From NCBI RefSeq assembly GCF_014534745.1, contig NZ_JACVVP010000041.1, positions 1 through 64,000 on the forward strand: DNA of 64,000 bases, given 5' to 3'. Under the pieces are notes generated by a model. That model was not told the origin of the DNA. It made no database searches and saw nothing but the letters and a program-made list of their open reading frames with translations. The number at the start of each line of letters is the position of its first letter. The first letter of the stretch is position 1. Below, piece after piece: positions 33,789 to 43,500 of the stretch. Source of the stretch: Flammeovirga sp. EKP202 (lineage in GTDB: Bacteria; Bacteroidota; Bacteroidia; Cytophagales; Flammeovirgaceae). The translations under genes were made by a program, and so were the position numbers.

Positions 33789-36626
33789 ATGTTTGTCCCG
33801 GAGCAAGTAAATAACCTCAACAAACACATGGACAAGTATTCTTATATCGCTAACGCTCATGGAGATTACATCGAACAGATGTACGAGTCGTATAAGCAAG
33901 ATCCAAGCTCAGTAGATGAGTCTTGGAGTAGATTTTTTGAGGGTTTCGAATTTTCTTTAGAGAAATTTGGTGAAAACCCTGAACTGGACAACAAAGCATC
34001 CCACTCAAACGGAGTAGCTTCAAAAGCTACTGGAGGTGTTTCTGAAGAAATGCTTCAAAAAGAAGTTGCGGTAAGACAGTTGATTAATGCTTACCGTTCT
34101 AGAGCTCACTTGCTTTCTGATACGAACCCAGTTCGTAAGAGAAAGGATAGAAAAGCACTATTGGATTTAGAAGATTTCGGTCTTTCTAATGCTGACTTGA
34201 ATACAAAATTCTCAGCAGGTTCTTATTTAGGTATGGGAACTGTTCCTTTGAAGGATATCGTAGAGAGATTGAAAAAAATCTATTACGGTAAAATCGGTTT
34301 TGAATTTATGTCGATCCGTGAGCCAGAAGTATTGGCTTGGATCAAAGACAAGATTGAAAACGAGTATCCTGGTCATGAGTTCTCACAAGAGGACAAGAAA
34401 AGAATTCTTAGCAAGCTAAATGAAGCTGTAGTATTCGAAAACTTCCTACACACAAAATATGTTGGTCAAAAGCGTTTCTCATTGGAAGGTGGTGAATCAA
34501 CAATTGCAGGTTTAGATACAGCTATCTTTACAGGTGCTGATCTAGGTGTAGAAGAAGTTGTAATTGGTATGGCACACCGTGGTCGTTTGAATGTATTGAC
34601 AAACGTCATGGGCAAGACTTATGAAGAAGTATTCAACGAATTCGAAGGTCAAGCAGTACCAGAAGAAACAATGGGAGACGGTGATGTGAAATATCACTTA
34701 GGTTTCTCATCTCAAATTGAAACACATAATGGTAAGAAAGTACGTTTGGACTTATCGCCAAACCCATCTCACTTAGAAGCAGTTGATCCTGTAGTTTTAG
34801 GTGTGGTACGTGCGAAAGTAGATTCTATCTACGATAAAGATTCAAAACGTATTCTTCCAATCTTAATACATGGTGATGCGGCCATCGCCGGTCAAGGTAT
34901 TGTTTATGAAACAGTACAAATGTCAAACCTTGCGGGTTATGACGTAGGTGGTACAATCCACTTCGTGATTAACAACCAAGTAGGTTTTACAACTGACTTT
35001 GACGACGCTCGTTCATCAATCTACTGTACAGACGTTTCTCAATTAATTGAGTCTCCTGTACTTCACGTAAATGGTGACCACCCTGAAGAAGTTGCTTATG
35101 CAATGAAATTAGCGGTTGAATTCCGTCAACGTTACAACAGAGATATCTTCGTTGATATGGTTTGTTACCGTCGTCATGGACACAACGAATCAGATGAGCC
35201 TAAGTTCACGCAACCGAAGCTTTATAATATCATTGCGAAGCACCAAAACCCTCGTGAGATTTACATCAAGAAATTAGTCGAGCAAGGTGAAATGAACGCT
35301 CAGTTAGCGAAGTCAATGGACAAAGAGTTCCGTCGTTTGCTACAAGATCGTTTAAATAACGTACGTCAAAATCCACTTCCATACAGACCTCAAGAATTAG
35401 AGATCCAATGGAAACAATTGAAAAGAGGTAAAGAGGCAGATTTCGATAACTCTCCTGATACTTCTATTTCAGAAACAACAATTGAAGCAGTTGGTCACGC
35501 TTTAACTTCAGTGCCTGACGGTTTCAAACCATTAAAGCAAATTGATAAGTTAATCGCTGAGCGTAAGGAGATGTTCTTCGATAAGAAGGAATTCAACTGG
35601 GCGGCAGCTGAATTATTAGCTTACGGTTCAGTTCTTTTAGATGGTAAAATTGTTCGTTTATCAGGGCAAGACGTTCAACGTGGTACTTTCTCACACCGTC
35701 ATGCAGTATTGAACGATGCGGAGACAAACGAGAAGTACAATTCATTAGCGAACATCAGTAAGCTTCAAGGTCCTTTCTACATCTACAACTCATTACTTTC
35801 TGAGTACGGTGTGTTAGGTTTTGAATATGGATATGCAATGGCCAATCCTGGTGCATTGACAATTTGGGAAGCACAATTCGGTGATTTCTCAAACGGTGCA
35901 CAAACTATGATTGACCAATTTATTACTTCAGGTGAAAGTAAGTGGGGTAGAAGTAATGGTATGGTGATGTTATTGCCACACGGTTACGAAGGACAAGGTC
36001 CTGAACACTCAAATGCTCGTCCTGAGAGATATTTACAATTAGCGGCACAGTCGAACATTGTAGTAGGTAACTTCACTACTCCAGCCAACTTCTTCCACGC
36101 AATCAGAAGACAGTTAACTTGGGACTTCAGAAAGCCATTAATCGTAATGACTCCTAAGTCAATGTTACGTCATCCGAAGTGTATTTCTTCATTAGAAGAC
36201 TTTACAAAAGGAAAATTTGAAGAAGTTTATGATGATGCAACAGTAAAAAATGCCAAGAAAGTAGAAAAAGTACTACTTTGCACAGGCAAAATTTACTACG
36301 ACTTATTGGAGAGAAAGGAAAGAGACAAGCGTGACGATGTTGCGATTGTAAGAGTGGAGCAAATCCATCCTTTCCCAGAGAAGAAAGTAAATGCCATTTT
36401 AAAGAAATATTCTAACCGTAAATCATTGAAGTGGGTTCAAGAAGAGCCTGTGAATATGGGATACTGGACCTTTATTATGAGAGCATTTAGAAACGAGGAG
36501 GAGTTGATCAACTTGAAGTTAGTTTCACGTAAACCTTCAGCATCTCCAGCGACTGGTTTCCCTAAAATTCACAAAGAGGAGACAGAACGTATTGTTTCGG
36601 TTGCTTTTGACAAAGAGGACCTATAA
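33789..36626 (+). CDS. sucA: 2-oxoglutarate dehydrogenase E1 component
   Basis: 945 aa, the usual length. It is the thiamine-diphosphate enzyme that decarboxylates 2-oxoglutarate and passes the succinyl group to the lipoyl domains of E2 in the TCA cycle. The N-terminal E2-binding helix (SYIANAHGDYIEQMYESYKQ), AHRGRLNVL, GDAAIAGQG (ThDP/Mg2+ loop) and the GHNESDEPKFTQP motif are all present, as is the C-terminal WVQEEPVNMGYW. Family members commonly begin at MDKYSYIANAHG, which here is an in-frame ATG at 33828; the longer start at 33789 adds 13 residues, and either is possible. It is first in a run with a GNAT gene, sucB and lpd. Codon use is biased (CGT Arg), as expected for a highly expressed gene. 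Confidence 0.96.
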   Translation: MFVPEQVNNLNKHMDKYSYIANAHGDYIEQMYESYKQDPSSVDESWSRFFEGFEFSLEKFGENPELDNKASHSNGVASKATGGVSEEMLQKEVAVRQLINAYRSRAHLLSDTNPVRKRKDRKALLDLEDFGLSNADLNTKFSAGSYLGMGTVPLKDIVERLKKIYYGKIGFEFMSIREPEVLAWIKDKIENEYPGHEFSQEDKKRILSKLNEAVVFENFLHTKYVGQKRFSLEGGESTIAGLDTAIFTGADLGVEEVVIGMAHRGRLNVLTNVMGKTYEEVFNEFEGQAVPEETMGDGDVKYHLGFSSQIETHNGKKVRLDLSPNPSHLEAVDPVVLGVVRAKVDSIYDKDSKRILPILIHGDAAIAGQGIVYETVQMSNLAGYDVGGTIHFVINNQVGFTTDFDDARSSIYCTDVSQLIESPVLHVNGDHPEEVAYAMKLAVEFRQRYNRDIFVDMVCYRRHGHNESDEPKFTQPKLYNIIAKHQNPREIYIKKLVEQGEMNAQLAKSMDKEFRRLLQDRLNNVRQNPLPYRPQELEIQWKQLKRGKEADFDNSPDTSISETTIEAVGHALTSVPDGFKPLKQIDKLIAERKEMFFDKKEFNWAAAELLAYGSVLLDGKIVRLSGQDVQRGTFSHRHAVLNDAETNEKYNSLANISKLQGPFYIYNSLLSEYGVLGFEYGYAMANPGALTIWEAQFGDFSNGAQTMIDQFITSGESKWGRSNGMVMLLPHGYEGQGPEHSNARPERYLQLAAQSNIVVGNFTTPANFFHAIRRQLTWDFRKPLIVMTPKSMLRHPKCISSLEDFTKGKFEEVYDDATVKNAKKVEKVLLCTGKIYYDLLERKERDKRDDVAIVRVEQIHPFPEKKVNAILKKYSNRKSLKWVQEEPVNMGYWTFIMRAFRNEEELINLKLVSRKPSASPATGFPKIHKEETERIVSVAFDKEDL

Positions 36627-36636
36627 ACATTAAATT

Positions 36637-37071
36637 ATGATTATTAAAGAAGTAGCTTTTAATTCCGCTGACCACAAATTAACAGTAGCATTACGTGACG
36701 AAGTATTACGTAAACCACTTGGATTACAATTTTCAGAAGAGGAATTATCTGAAGAGTTCGATAGCTATCACTTAGCAGCTATGAACGATAATGATGAAGT
36801 TGTTGCTTGCCTAGTATTAAAACCGATTTCTCCAGAAGAAATTAAAATGAGACAAGTAGCTGTTAGGGAAGATCAGAGAGGCAAAGGCTTAGGTTCTTTA
36901 ATGATTCAGTTTAGTGAGTTTTTCTCAATGGATCACGGTTTCGAAACAATGTCTTTACATGCGAGAGCAGTGTCAAAGGAGTTTTACGAAAAAATGGATT
37001 ACGAAGTAGTCGGTGATCAGTTTGAGGAGGTAGGAATCCCTCATTATAAATTTATAAAAAAACTAGTTTAG
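36637..37071 (+). CDS. GNAT-family N-acetyltransferase (ElaA-like) inside the suc operon
   Basis: 144 aa. A GNAT fold with strand pair [32 protein letters not shown] (the acetyl-CoA P-loop [10 protein letters not shown]) and a C-terminal [26 protein letters not shown] segment like ElaA/YjdJ-type enzymes. It transfers acetyl from acetyl-CoA to an unknown amine. It sits 10 bp after sucA and 34 bp before sucB, so it is part of the operon. The sucB leader contains CTCGCGAG (37076-37083), a GC-rich palindrome unusual in this AT-rich DNA. An acetyltransferase made together with an acyl-CoA-producing complex could modify lysines or metabolites, but nothing in the sequence shows the substrate. Confidence 0.9.
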   Translation: MIIKEVAFNSADHKLTVALRDEVLRKPLGLQFSEEELSEEFDSYHLAAMNDNDEVVACLVLKPISPEEIKMRQVAVREDQRGKGLGSLMIQFSEFFSMDHGFETMSLHARAVSKEFYEKMDYEVVGDQFEEVGIPHYKFIKKLV

Positions 37072-37105
37072 AACTCTCGCGAGGAATCGCAAAAAATATA
37101 AAATT

Positions 37106-38644
37106 ATGAGCTTACAAATGAATGTTCCAGCTGTCGGTGAGTCGATCACTGAAGTAACTATCGCAAGATGGTTAGTAGAAAGCGGCGATACAGTTGAATT
37201 GGATGATGTCCTTTGTGAATTAGAATCTGACAAAGCTACTTTTGAGTTAGTAGCAGAAGCAGACGGTGTAATCACAATCGCAGAAGGTGCTGAAGAAGAT
37301 GCAACTTTAGAGATTGGTGCATTATTATGTACTATCGAAGAAGGTGCAGGTGGTGCTCCAAAAGCAGCAGCTACTGAAGAAGCAGCTCCAGCAGCAACGT
37401 CATCAGAAGGTCCAAAAGCAACTGGTGAAGTAATGGAAATGGTTGTACCTACAGTAGGTGAGTCTATTTCTGAAGTTACAATTGCTTCATGGGCGAAAGA
37501 AGACGGCGATTATGTGGAATTAGATGATCTTCTTTGCGAGATCGAATCTGATAAAGCAACGTTTGAATTGACAGCAGAAGAGTCAGGTATCTTAAGAATC
37601 ATCGCTCAAGAAGATGAGACTTTAGAAATCGGTGCTCCAATTTGTAAGATCGAAGTAATGGAAGGTGGTGCTCCGGCAGCCGCTGCAAGTTCAGATGCTC
37701 CAGCAGCATCAGCTCCTTCAGCAGCAGTTTCAGGTGACACTACTTATGCTACAGGTCACGCTTCTCCAGCAGCAGCGAAGATCTTAGCTGAAAAAGGTAT
37801 TGATCCATCTACTGTAAAAGGTACAGGTGTTGATGGTCGTATCACGAAGGAAGATGCAGAGAAAGCACAAAAGCCTGCTGCAGCTCCTAAGAAATCTGCA
37901 CCGAAAGCGGCTGAAGCTCCGGCTCCAGTAGCAGCTCCAGGTGAAAGAGTTCAAAGAAGAGAGAAAATGACTGCTCTTCGTAAAACAGTTTCCCGTCGTT
38001 TGGTTTCAGTGAAGAACGAAACAGCTATGTTGACTACTTTCAACGAAGTAGACATGAAGCCTGTAATGGATCTTCGTAAGAAATACAAAGAGATGTTCAA
38101 AGACAAGCATGAGATTGGTTTAGGTTTCATGTCATTCTTTACAAAAGCTGTAACTGTAGCCTTACAAGAGTGGCCGGCAGTAAACGCTTACATCGACGGA
38201 AACGAATTAGTATACAATGACTATGCGGATGTTTCTATTGCGGTTTCTGCTCCAAAAGGATTAGTAGTGCCAGTAATCAGAAATGCGGAGTCATTAAGTC
38301 TAGCTGATATCGAGAAAGAGGTAAGACGTTTAGCGTTAAAAGCTCGTGATAATAAATTGACTATTCCAGAAATGGAAGGAGGTACATTCACTATTACAAA
38401 CGGTGGTGTATTCGGTTCAATGTTATCAACTCCAATTATCAATGCTCCACAGTCGGCAATCTTAGGAATGCACAACATTGTGGAACGTCCAGTAGCAATC
38501 AACGGTGAGGTGCATATTAGACCGATCATGTACGTTGCTTTGTCTTATGATCACAGAATCATTGACGGACGTGAATCAGTGAGCTTCTTGAAGCGTGTGA
38601 AAGAATTGCTTGAGGATCCAATCCGTTTATTATTAGACGTATAG
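37106..38644 (+). CDS. sucB: 2-oxoglutarate dehydrogenase E2 (dihydrolipoyl succinyltransferase), two lipoyl domains
   Basis: 512 aa, longer than the roughly 400 aa of single-lipoyl E2 proteins. There are two lipoyl domains, at about 3-77 and 111-184. Each has the lipoylated Lys in an ESDKATFE motif (K43 and K150). Ala/Pro-rich linkers follow, then a peripheral subunit-binding domain at about 213-250 ([23 protein letters not shown]... [12 protein letters not shown]) and the catalytic acyltransferase domain with [12 protein letters not shown] (His near 483). It transfers succinyl groups from E1 to CoA. The two lipoyl domains are similar but not identical, so the duplication is not recent. It follows the GNAT gene by 34 bp and is followed by a hairpin before lpd. 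Confidence 0.96.
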   Translation: MSLQMNVPAVGESITEVTIARWLVESGDTVELDDVLCELESDKATFELVAEADGVITIAEGAEEDATLEIGALLCTIEEGAGGAPKAAATEEAAPAATSSEGPKATGEVMEMVVPTVGESISEVTIASWAKEDGDYVELDDLLCEIESDKATFELTAEESGILRIIAQEDETLEIGAPICKIEVMEGGAPAAAASSDAPAASAPSAAVSGDTTYATGHASPAAAKILAEKGIDPSTVKGTGVDGRITKEDAEKAQKPAAAPKKSAPKAAEAPAPVAAPGERVQRREKMTALRKTVSRRLVSVKNETAMLTTFNEVDMKPVMDLRKKYKEMFKDKHEIGLGFMSFFTKAVTVALQEWPAVNAYIDGNELVYNDYADVSIAVSAPKGLVVPVIRNAESLSLADIEKEVRRLALKARDNKLTIPEMEGGTFTITNGGVFGSMLSTPIINAPQSAILGMHNIVERPVAINGEVHIRPIMYVALSYDHRIIDGRESVSFLKRVKELLEDPIRLLLDV

Positions 38645-38738
38645 ATCTAAGCTATTGAGCATTGTTGGAACAAGCTCTAACCGTAGATTTAATTACTTTA
38701 ATTAAACTACTAAAAACAAACTTACTAAAATAAACACT

Positions 38739-38770
38739 AAGGAATGCTGGAAACATTTCTAGCATTCCTT
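38739..38770 (+). terminator. Hairpin between sucB and lpd (terminator or attenuator)
   Basis: A 12-bp stem with one G-U pair, AAGGAATGCTGG (38739-38750) / CTAGCATTCCTT (38759-38770), loop AAACATTT. A T-run (38783-38787) lies 12 bp further on rather than directly after. It ends 27 bp before the lpd start, so it may terminate sucB transcripts partially and lower lpd output. Confidence 0.65.
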
Positions 38771-38797
38771 ACTTTAAATACCTTTTTAGGATCAGAT

Positions 38798-40192
38798 ATG
38801 ACATATGATTTAACAGTGATCGGTTCAGGTCCCGGCGGTTATATTGCTGCCATCCGTGCTGCTCAATTAGGAATGAAAGTAGCATTAATTGAAAAATACT
38901 CAACTCTTGGTGGGACATGTTTGAATGTTGGATGTATTCCTTCAAAAGCATTGTTAGACTCTTCAGAATTGTATCATCAAGCGGTGCACCGTTTTGCTGA
39001 TCACGGTTTAGAAGTAGAAAAGCCAAAAATTGACTTTGGTAAAATGATCGCAAGAAAGGGTGAGGTAGTAAAACAAACTACGGACGGTATCGCTTTCTTG
39101 ATGAAGAAAAATAAAATTGACGTTTACGAAGGTTTTGGTTCATTTGTAGATAAAAATACAATCAAAATTGACGGTGAAGAGTCAAAAGTAATCAACACTC
39201 AAAAAACAATTATTGCAACAGGTTCTAAGCCTACAATGCTTCCTTTTATTGAGTTTGATAAGAAAAGAGTAATTACTTCTACAGAGGCTTTAAAACTACA
39301 AGAAATTCCTAAGCACCTTATCGTAATTGGTGGTGGTGTAATCGGATTGGAATTAGGTTCGGTTTATGCACGTTTAGGTGCTGAAGTAACAGTAGTAGAA
39401 TATGCTGATTCTTTAATCCCTACAATGGACGTTTCTTTAGGAAAAGAAATGCAGAAGGTATTGAAGAAAGAAGGTTTCAAATTCAACTTGAAGACTAAAG
39501 TTGAGTCTGTAAAAGTTGAAGGAGAAGAAGTTGTAGTAAAAGCAACAGATAAAAAAGGGAAAGAGATTGAGATCAAAGGTGATTACTGCCTAGTTTCTAT
39601 CGGTCGTCGTCCTTACACTGATAAATTGAATTTCGAAGAAATCGGTGGTAAAATGGATGATCGCGGTAGAATTGATGTCAACGAGCACTTACAAACTTCA
39701 GTAGAAGGTATCTACGCTATCGGTGACGTTGTGAAAGGAGCAATGTTAGCACACAAAGCGGAAGAAGAAGGTGTTTATGTTGCAGAGCACATTAATGGTG
39801 AAAAGCCACATATCAACTATAAATTAATTCCTGGTGTGGTTTACACTTGGCCAGAAGTGGCTTCAGTAGGTTACACTGAGCAGGAGTTGAAAGAATCGAA
39901 GCGTGCTTACAAAGCCGGTTCATTCCCATTCAGAGCGTCAGGTAGAGCAAGAGCCTCTATGGATATTGATGGTTTGGTGAAAGTTTTAGCTGATAAAGAA
40001 ACAGACGAAATCTTAGGAATGCACATTATCGGCCCAAGAGCGGCAGATATGATTTCTGAAGGTGTAGTAGCAATGGAATACAGAGCGTCAGCAGAAGACA
40101 TCTCAAGAATGTCTCATGCCCACCCTACTTATTCTGAAGCAATCAAGGAAGCTTGTTTAGCAGCTACAGGTGACAGAGCATTGAATATGTAA
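38798..40192 (+). CDS. lpdA: Dihydrolipoyl dehydrogenase (E3)
   Basis: 464 aa from the ATG at 38798 (MTYDLTVIGSGPGG). An in-frame ATG at 38744 would make an 18-residue hydrophobic extension encoded by the hairpin DNA, which is unlikely. The FAD-binding GxGPGG motif, redox disulfide in GGTCLNVGCIPSK (C41, C46), NAD-binding GGGVIGLELGSVYARLG, and the C-terminal catalytic HAHPTYSE (His-Glu pair) are present. E3 reoxidises the lipoyl groups of 2-oxoglutarate dehydrogenase and usually also of pyruvate dehydrogenase and the glycine cleavage system. It lies at the end of the suc cluster with its own terminator; the intervening hairpin could uncouple its level from sucAB. Confidence 0.96.
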   Translation: MTYDLTVIGSGPGGYIAAIRAAQLGMKVALIEKYSTLGGTCLNVGCIPSKALLDSSELYHQAVHRFADHGLEVEKPKIDFGKMIARKGEVVKQTTDGIAFLMKKNKIDVYEGFGSFVDKNTIKIDGEESKVINTQKTIIATGSKPTMLPFIEFDKKRVITSTEALKLQEIPKHLIVIGGGVIGLELGSVYARLGAEVTVVEYADSLIPTMDVSLGKEMQKVLKKEGFKFNLKTKVESVKVEGEEVVVKATDKKGKEIEIKGDYCLVSIGRRPYTDKLNFEEIGGKMDDRGRIDVNEHLQTSVEGIYAIGDVVKGAMLAHKAEEEGVYVAEHINGEKPHINYKLIPGVVYTWPEVASVGYTEQELKESKRAYKAGSFPFRASGRARASMDIDGLVKVLADKETDEILGMHIIGPRAADMISEGVVAMEYRASAEDISRMSHAHPTYSEAIKEACLAATGDRALNM

Positions 40193-40503
40193 AAAATAAA
40201 TATCCTATATTTTTTAAGGCTACTCGAAAGGGTAGCCTTTTTTTGTGGAGGTTTATTGGATGGTAATTAATAGTTATTAACTATATTGACACGTGTTTTA
40301 GTACTTGAAAAATAGATTTACTGGCAAATTATTGACATACAGAACTTTACCGTTTTATTGTATAAATATTTAACAAATGAAAATCAATAGAATTCTATCT
40401 GTTGATTCATTGAAACTATTGTAATACTTTAATTTATTGTGAATCATTCATTTCTACTAAAAACTAAATTTTATTACTTTTTCTTAAGCTAGAATAAAAC
40501 AAA
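40193..40503. other. Intergenic region between lpd and the giant protease
   Basis: 311 bp without a gene. It contains the lpd terminator (listed separately) and a 10-bp hairpin with one G-U pair, AATCAATAGA / TCTGTTGATT at 40382-40407, about 97 bp before the protease start. It is not followed by a T-run, so its role is unknown. Confidence 0.45.
40216..40244 (+). terminator. Terminator of lpd
   Basis: AAGGCTACTC / GGGTAGCCTT stem (40216-40225, 40230-40239) with a GAAA tetraloop and a seven-T tract, starting 23 bp after the stop codon. Confidence 0.93.
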
Positions 40504-43500
40504 ATGATTTTTAAATCTATTAGCAAACTTATTGTATTTACTGTATATCTCCTTCTAGGTACTACAGTTGGACAGGAAATCTATGCACAAAAAAGTATAG
40601 ATTCAAGTGTGATACCTCAAGTTGTAAGGGTGAAATTGAAACCTGACGCTGAGCGTGCTTTTTTGACATTACAACAGTCTAAAAGAACAGATGGTACATT
40701 ACAAATGGGTCAAGTCACTTTAGACGAAATCTATGTAAATCATAATGTTCTTCAAATGAAAAGGGTATTCCCTTATTCTCAAAAATTCGAGGAAAGACAT
40801 AGAAAACATGGTTTGCATTTGTGGTATGAATTCACATATAGTACCAATCAAAATCCAGAAATCGTGGCTCAGTCTTTTAAAAAATACGATGGGTTTGAGA
40901 TTGCTAAATGTGTGCATCATATGGCAAGACCTAACGAAAAACCAAAGCCTATAGACCCATCAGAGCTGGTCAAGCGTATGACTACAGATGACCTTTTTTT
41001 AGAAGCACAATGGCACTATCATAATACTGGACAAACGAATGGAACAGAAGGTGCTGATATTAGTTTGTTTGAAGCATGGGAGACTACAATGGGATCAGAT
41101 CAAGTAATAGTTGCTATTATGGATGGAGGTATTGATTACAACCATACTGACCTTGAAAATAACATGTGGATTAACACTGGTGAAATTCCAGGAAATGGTA
41201 TTGATGATGATGGTAACGGCTATATTGATGATGTTTATGGGTTTAATTTTGTAGATAATAATGGATCTATAGATCCAGATCCTCATGGAACTCACGTAGC
41301 AGGAACTGTTTCAGCAAGTAACAATAATGGTATTGGTGTTGCGGGTGTTGCAGGAGGTGATGGAGTAATTGGAGGAGCAAGATTAATGTCTTGTGAAGTG
41401 TTTAGTCCTTACAATAATGGAGGGTTTGCTCAAGCATTTGTTTATGCTGCTGATAATGGGGCCGTTATTGCTCAAAATAGTTGGGGACATACGGTTGCAG
41501 GAATATATGATCAAGAGATTTTAGATGCAGTTGATTATTTTATCGAAGAAGCAGGTCAATATGAAGGAAGTCCTATGCAAGGCGGTATCGTTTTCTTCGC
41601 TGCCGGAAATAGTGATTCAGATGCAGACTATTATCCAGGTTATTACGAACCAATTGTAGCTGTAGGAGCAACAAATCATGAAAATCAAAAATCTTGGTAC
41701 AGTAACTATGGAGATTGGGTAGATGTTTCTGCTCCTGGTGGAGAAACTTTTGTTTCATCAGAAGGAATATTAAGTACATTACCTTTTAATTCATATGGTT
41801 TCTATCAAGGAACATCAATGGCTTGTCCACATGTATCGGGTGTAGCAGCCTTAGTTTTGTCTAACCTTTCAAGTCCGATTACAAGTGGAGAGTTAAGAGA
41901 ACTTTTAGAAAGTTCAATTGATTCAATTGATGATGGTTTACCAGTGATTTATAAAGGCAAGATGGGTACGGGACTTTTAAACGCTTCTAAGGCTTTAGAT
42001 GCAGCACCAGTACAATTTGATATTTCACCTTTACACCATACTGTAATAATTAAGCAAGGTGAAACTCAAACACAAACCATTAGCATTCTTAATGAATCGG
42101 ATACAACTTTTACTTTTGAATTTAGTTCGTTAGCACCTTTTGCTTCAATTAGCTCTGATCCGATTGAAGTGGCACCAAACACTTCTGCATCGATTGATAT
42201 TGTGATAGATGTGGCAAATTTATCGTTGGGAAGTTATGATTTGGATATTATTGCATCAATCAATGAGACAGGAAAAAGAGTTTTAAGGTGGGTGGTAGAA
42301 GTCGTAGAAGATCCACAATTTGTAGCTGATACTGAAGCAAGTTTTGGTGATATTTATTTAGGGTATAATCATACTCAGTACATAGAATTTGTTAATACAA
42401 CATATTCATATTTAGTATTAACGGATTTTAATGCAAGCCTTCCTGATTATATGGTTGGTGTTGATTCCTTAATTATTAAGCCTAATTCGAATGCAATGTT
42501 AGAAGTGGTATTCACTCCAGTAGCTTCAGGCAATCGATCAACTTCTTTGACAATGCGTACCAATGATCCAAATCAACCTACTTATGCTGTAAACCTTTAT
42601 GGAACAGGTAATGGAAACATTCCACCAACAGCAGTTGTACCTGATTCTATCATATTACATCAATCGGAACCATCAAGCGATTCGTATACTTTTCAATTAG
42701 CAAATGAAGGAGATGATCTTTTATCCTATTCCATTAACACTGTTACTGAATTAGAAACACAACCGCTTTTAGCTTCTAAGTTTTTAAAAGAAGAATTACA
42801 TAAAGGGCAAGAAAGTAGTATCCAAGGAAGGCCAACATTATTTGGTTTTGGTACAGATACTGAAGGAGAATATAGTTGGGTTGATAGTAAAGAATCAAGC
42901 AATGTAACTTTTGATTGGATAGACTTGTCAAATGACCCAGAAGCTACTGTTTATGGATCTGGAGATGATCATACTAGAACATATTACTTGAGTAATTTTC
43001 AGTTTACTTATTATGATAATATTTTTAGTAGACTTGAAATTTCATATAATGGTACAATTGGTTTTAGTAATTCATATAGTTCTTTTGATTACAAAGAACT
43101 ACCTAGTACTTATGCCCAGGGTAACTTGCTCGCACCCTATTGGAGAGACCTTTATGCAAATGCAATTTATGTAAGGGAATATGACAATTATGTAGTTATT
43201 CAATTTGATGGTTATTACTTTTCTAATACTTCTCAAACAGTAGAATTTGAAGTTATTCTTCATTCTAATGGAAATATTAAATTCCAATACAAAGATGTTG
43301 GAGAGATAGGTTATTCTATTGGAATGCAAAATGAAGATAGTAGTAAAGGCTTTAGTATTGCTTACAATACAGAGTATCTTGAAGAATCAATGGCAATTTT
43401 AATTAGGAATAACACTTTCATTAAAAGTATTAACCCTGAAAATGGTAATGTAGCAGGACACTCTTCGCAACCTATTCAGATCAACTATGATACGGAACAC

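Noticed and set aside
38744-38797. Extended N-terminus of lpd starting at 38744
   Set aside because: It would be encoded by an intercistronic hairpin, and E3 proteins start directly with the FAD-binding strand, matching the ATG at 38798.
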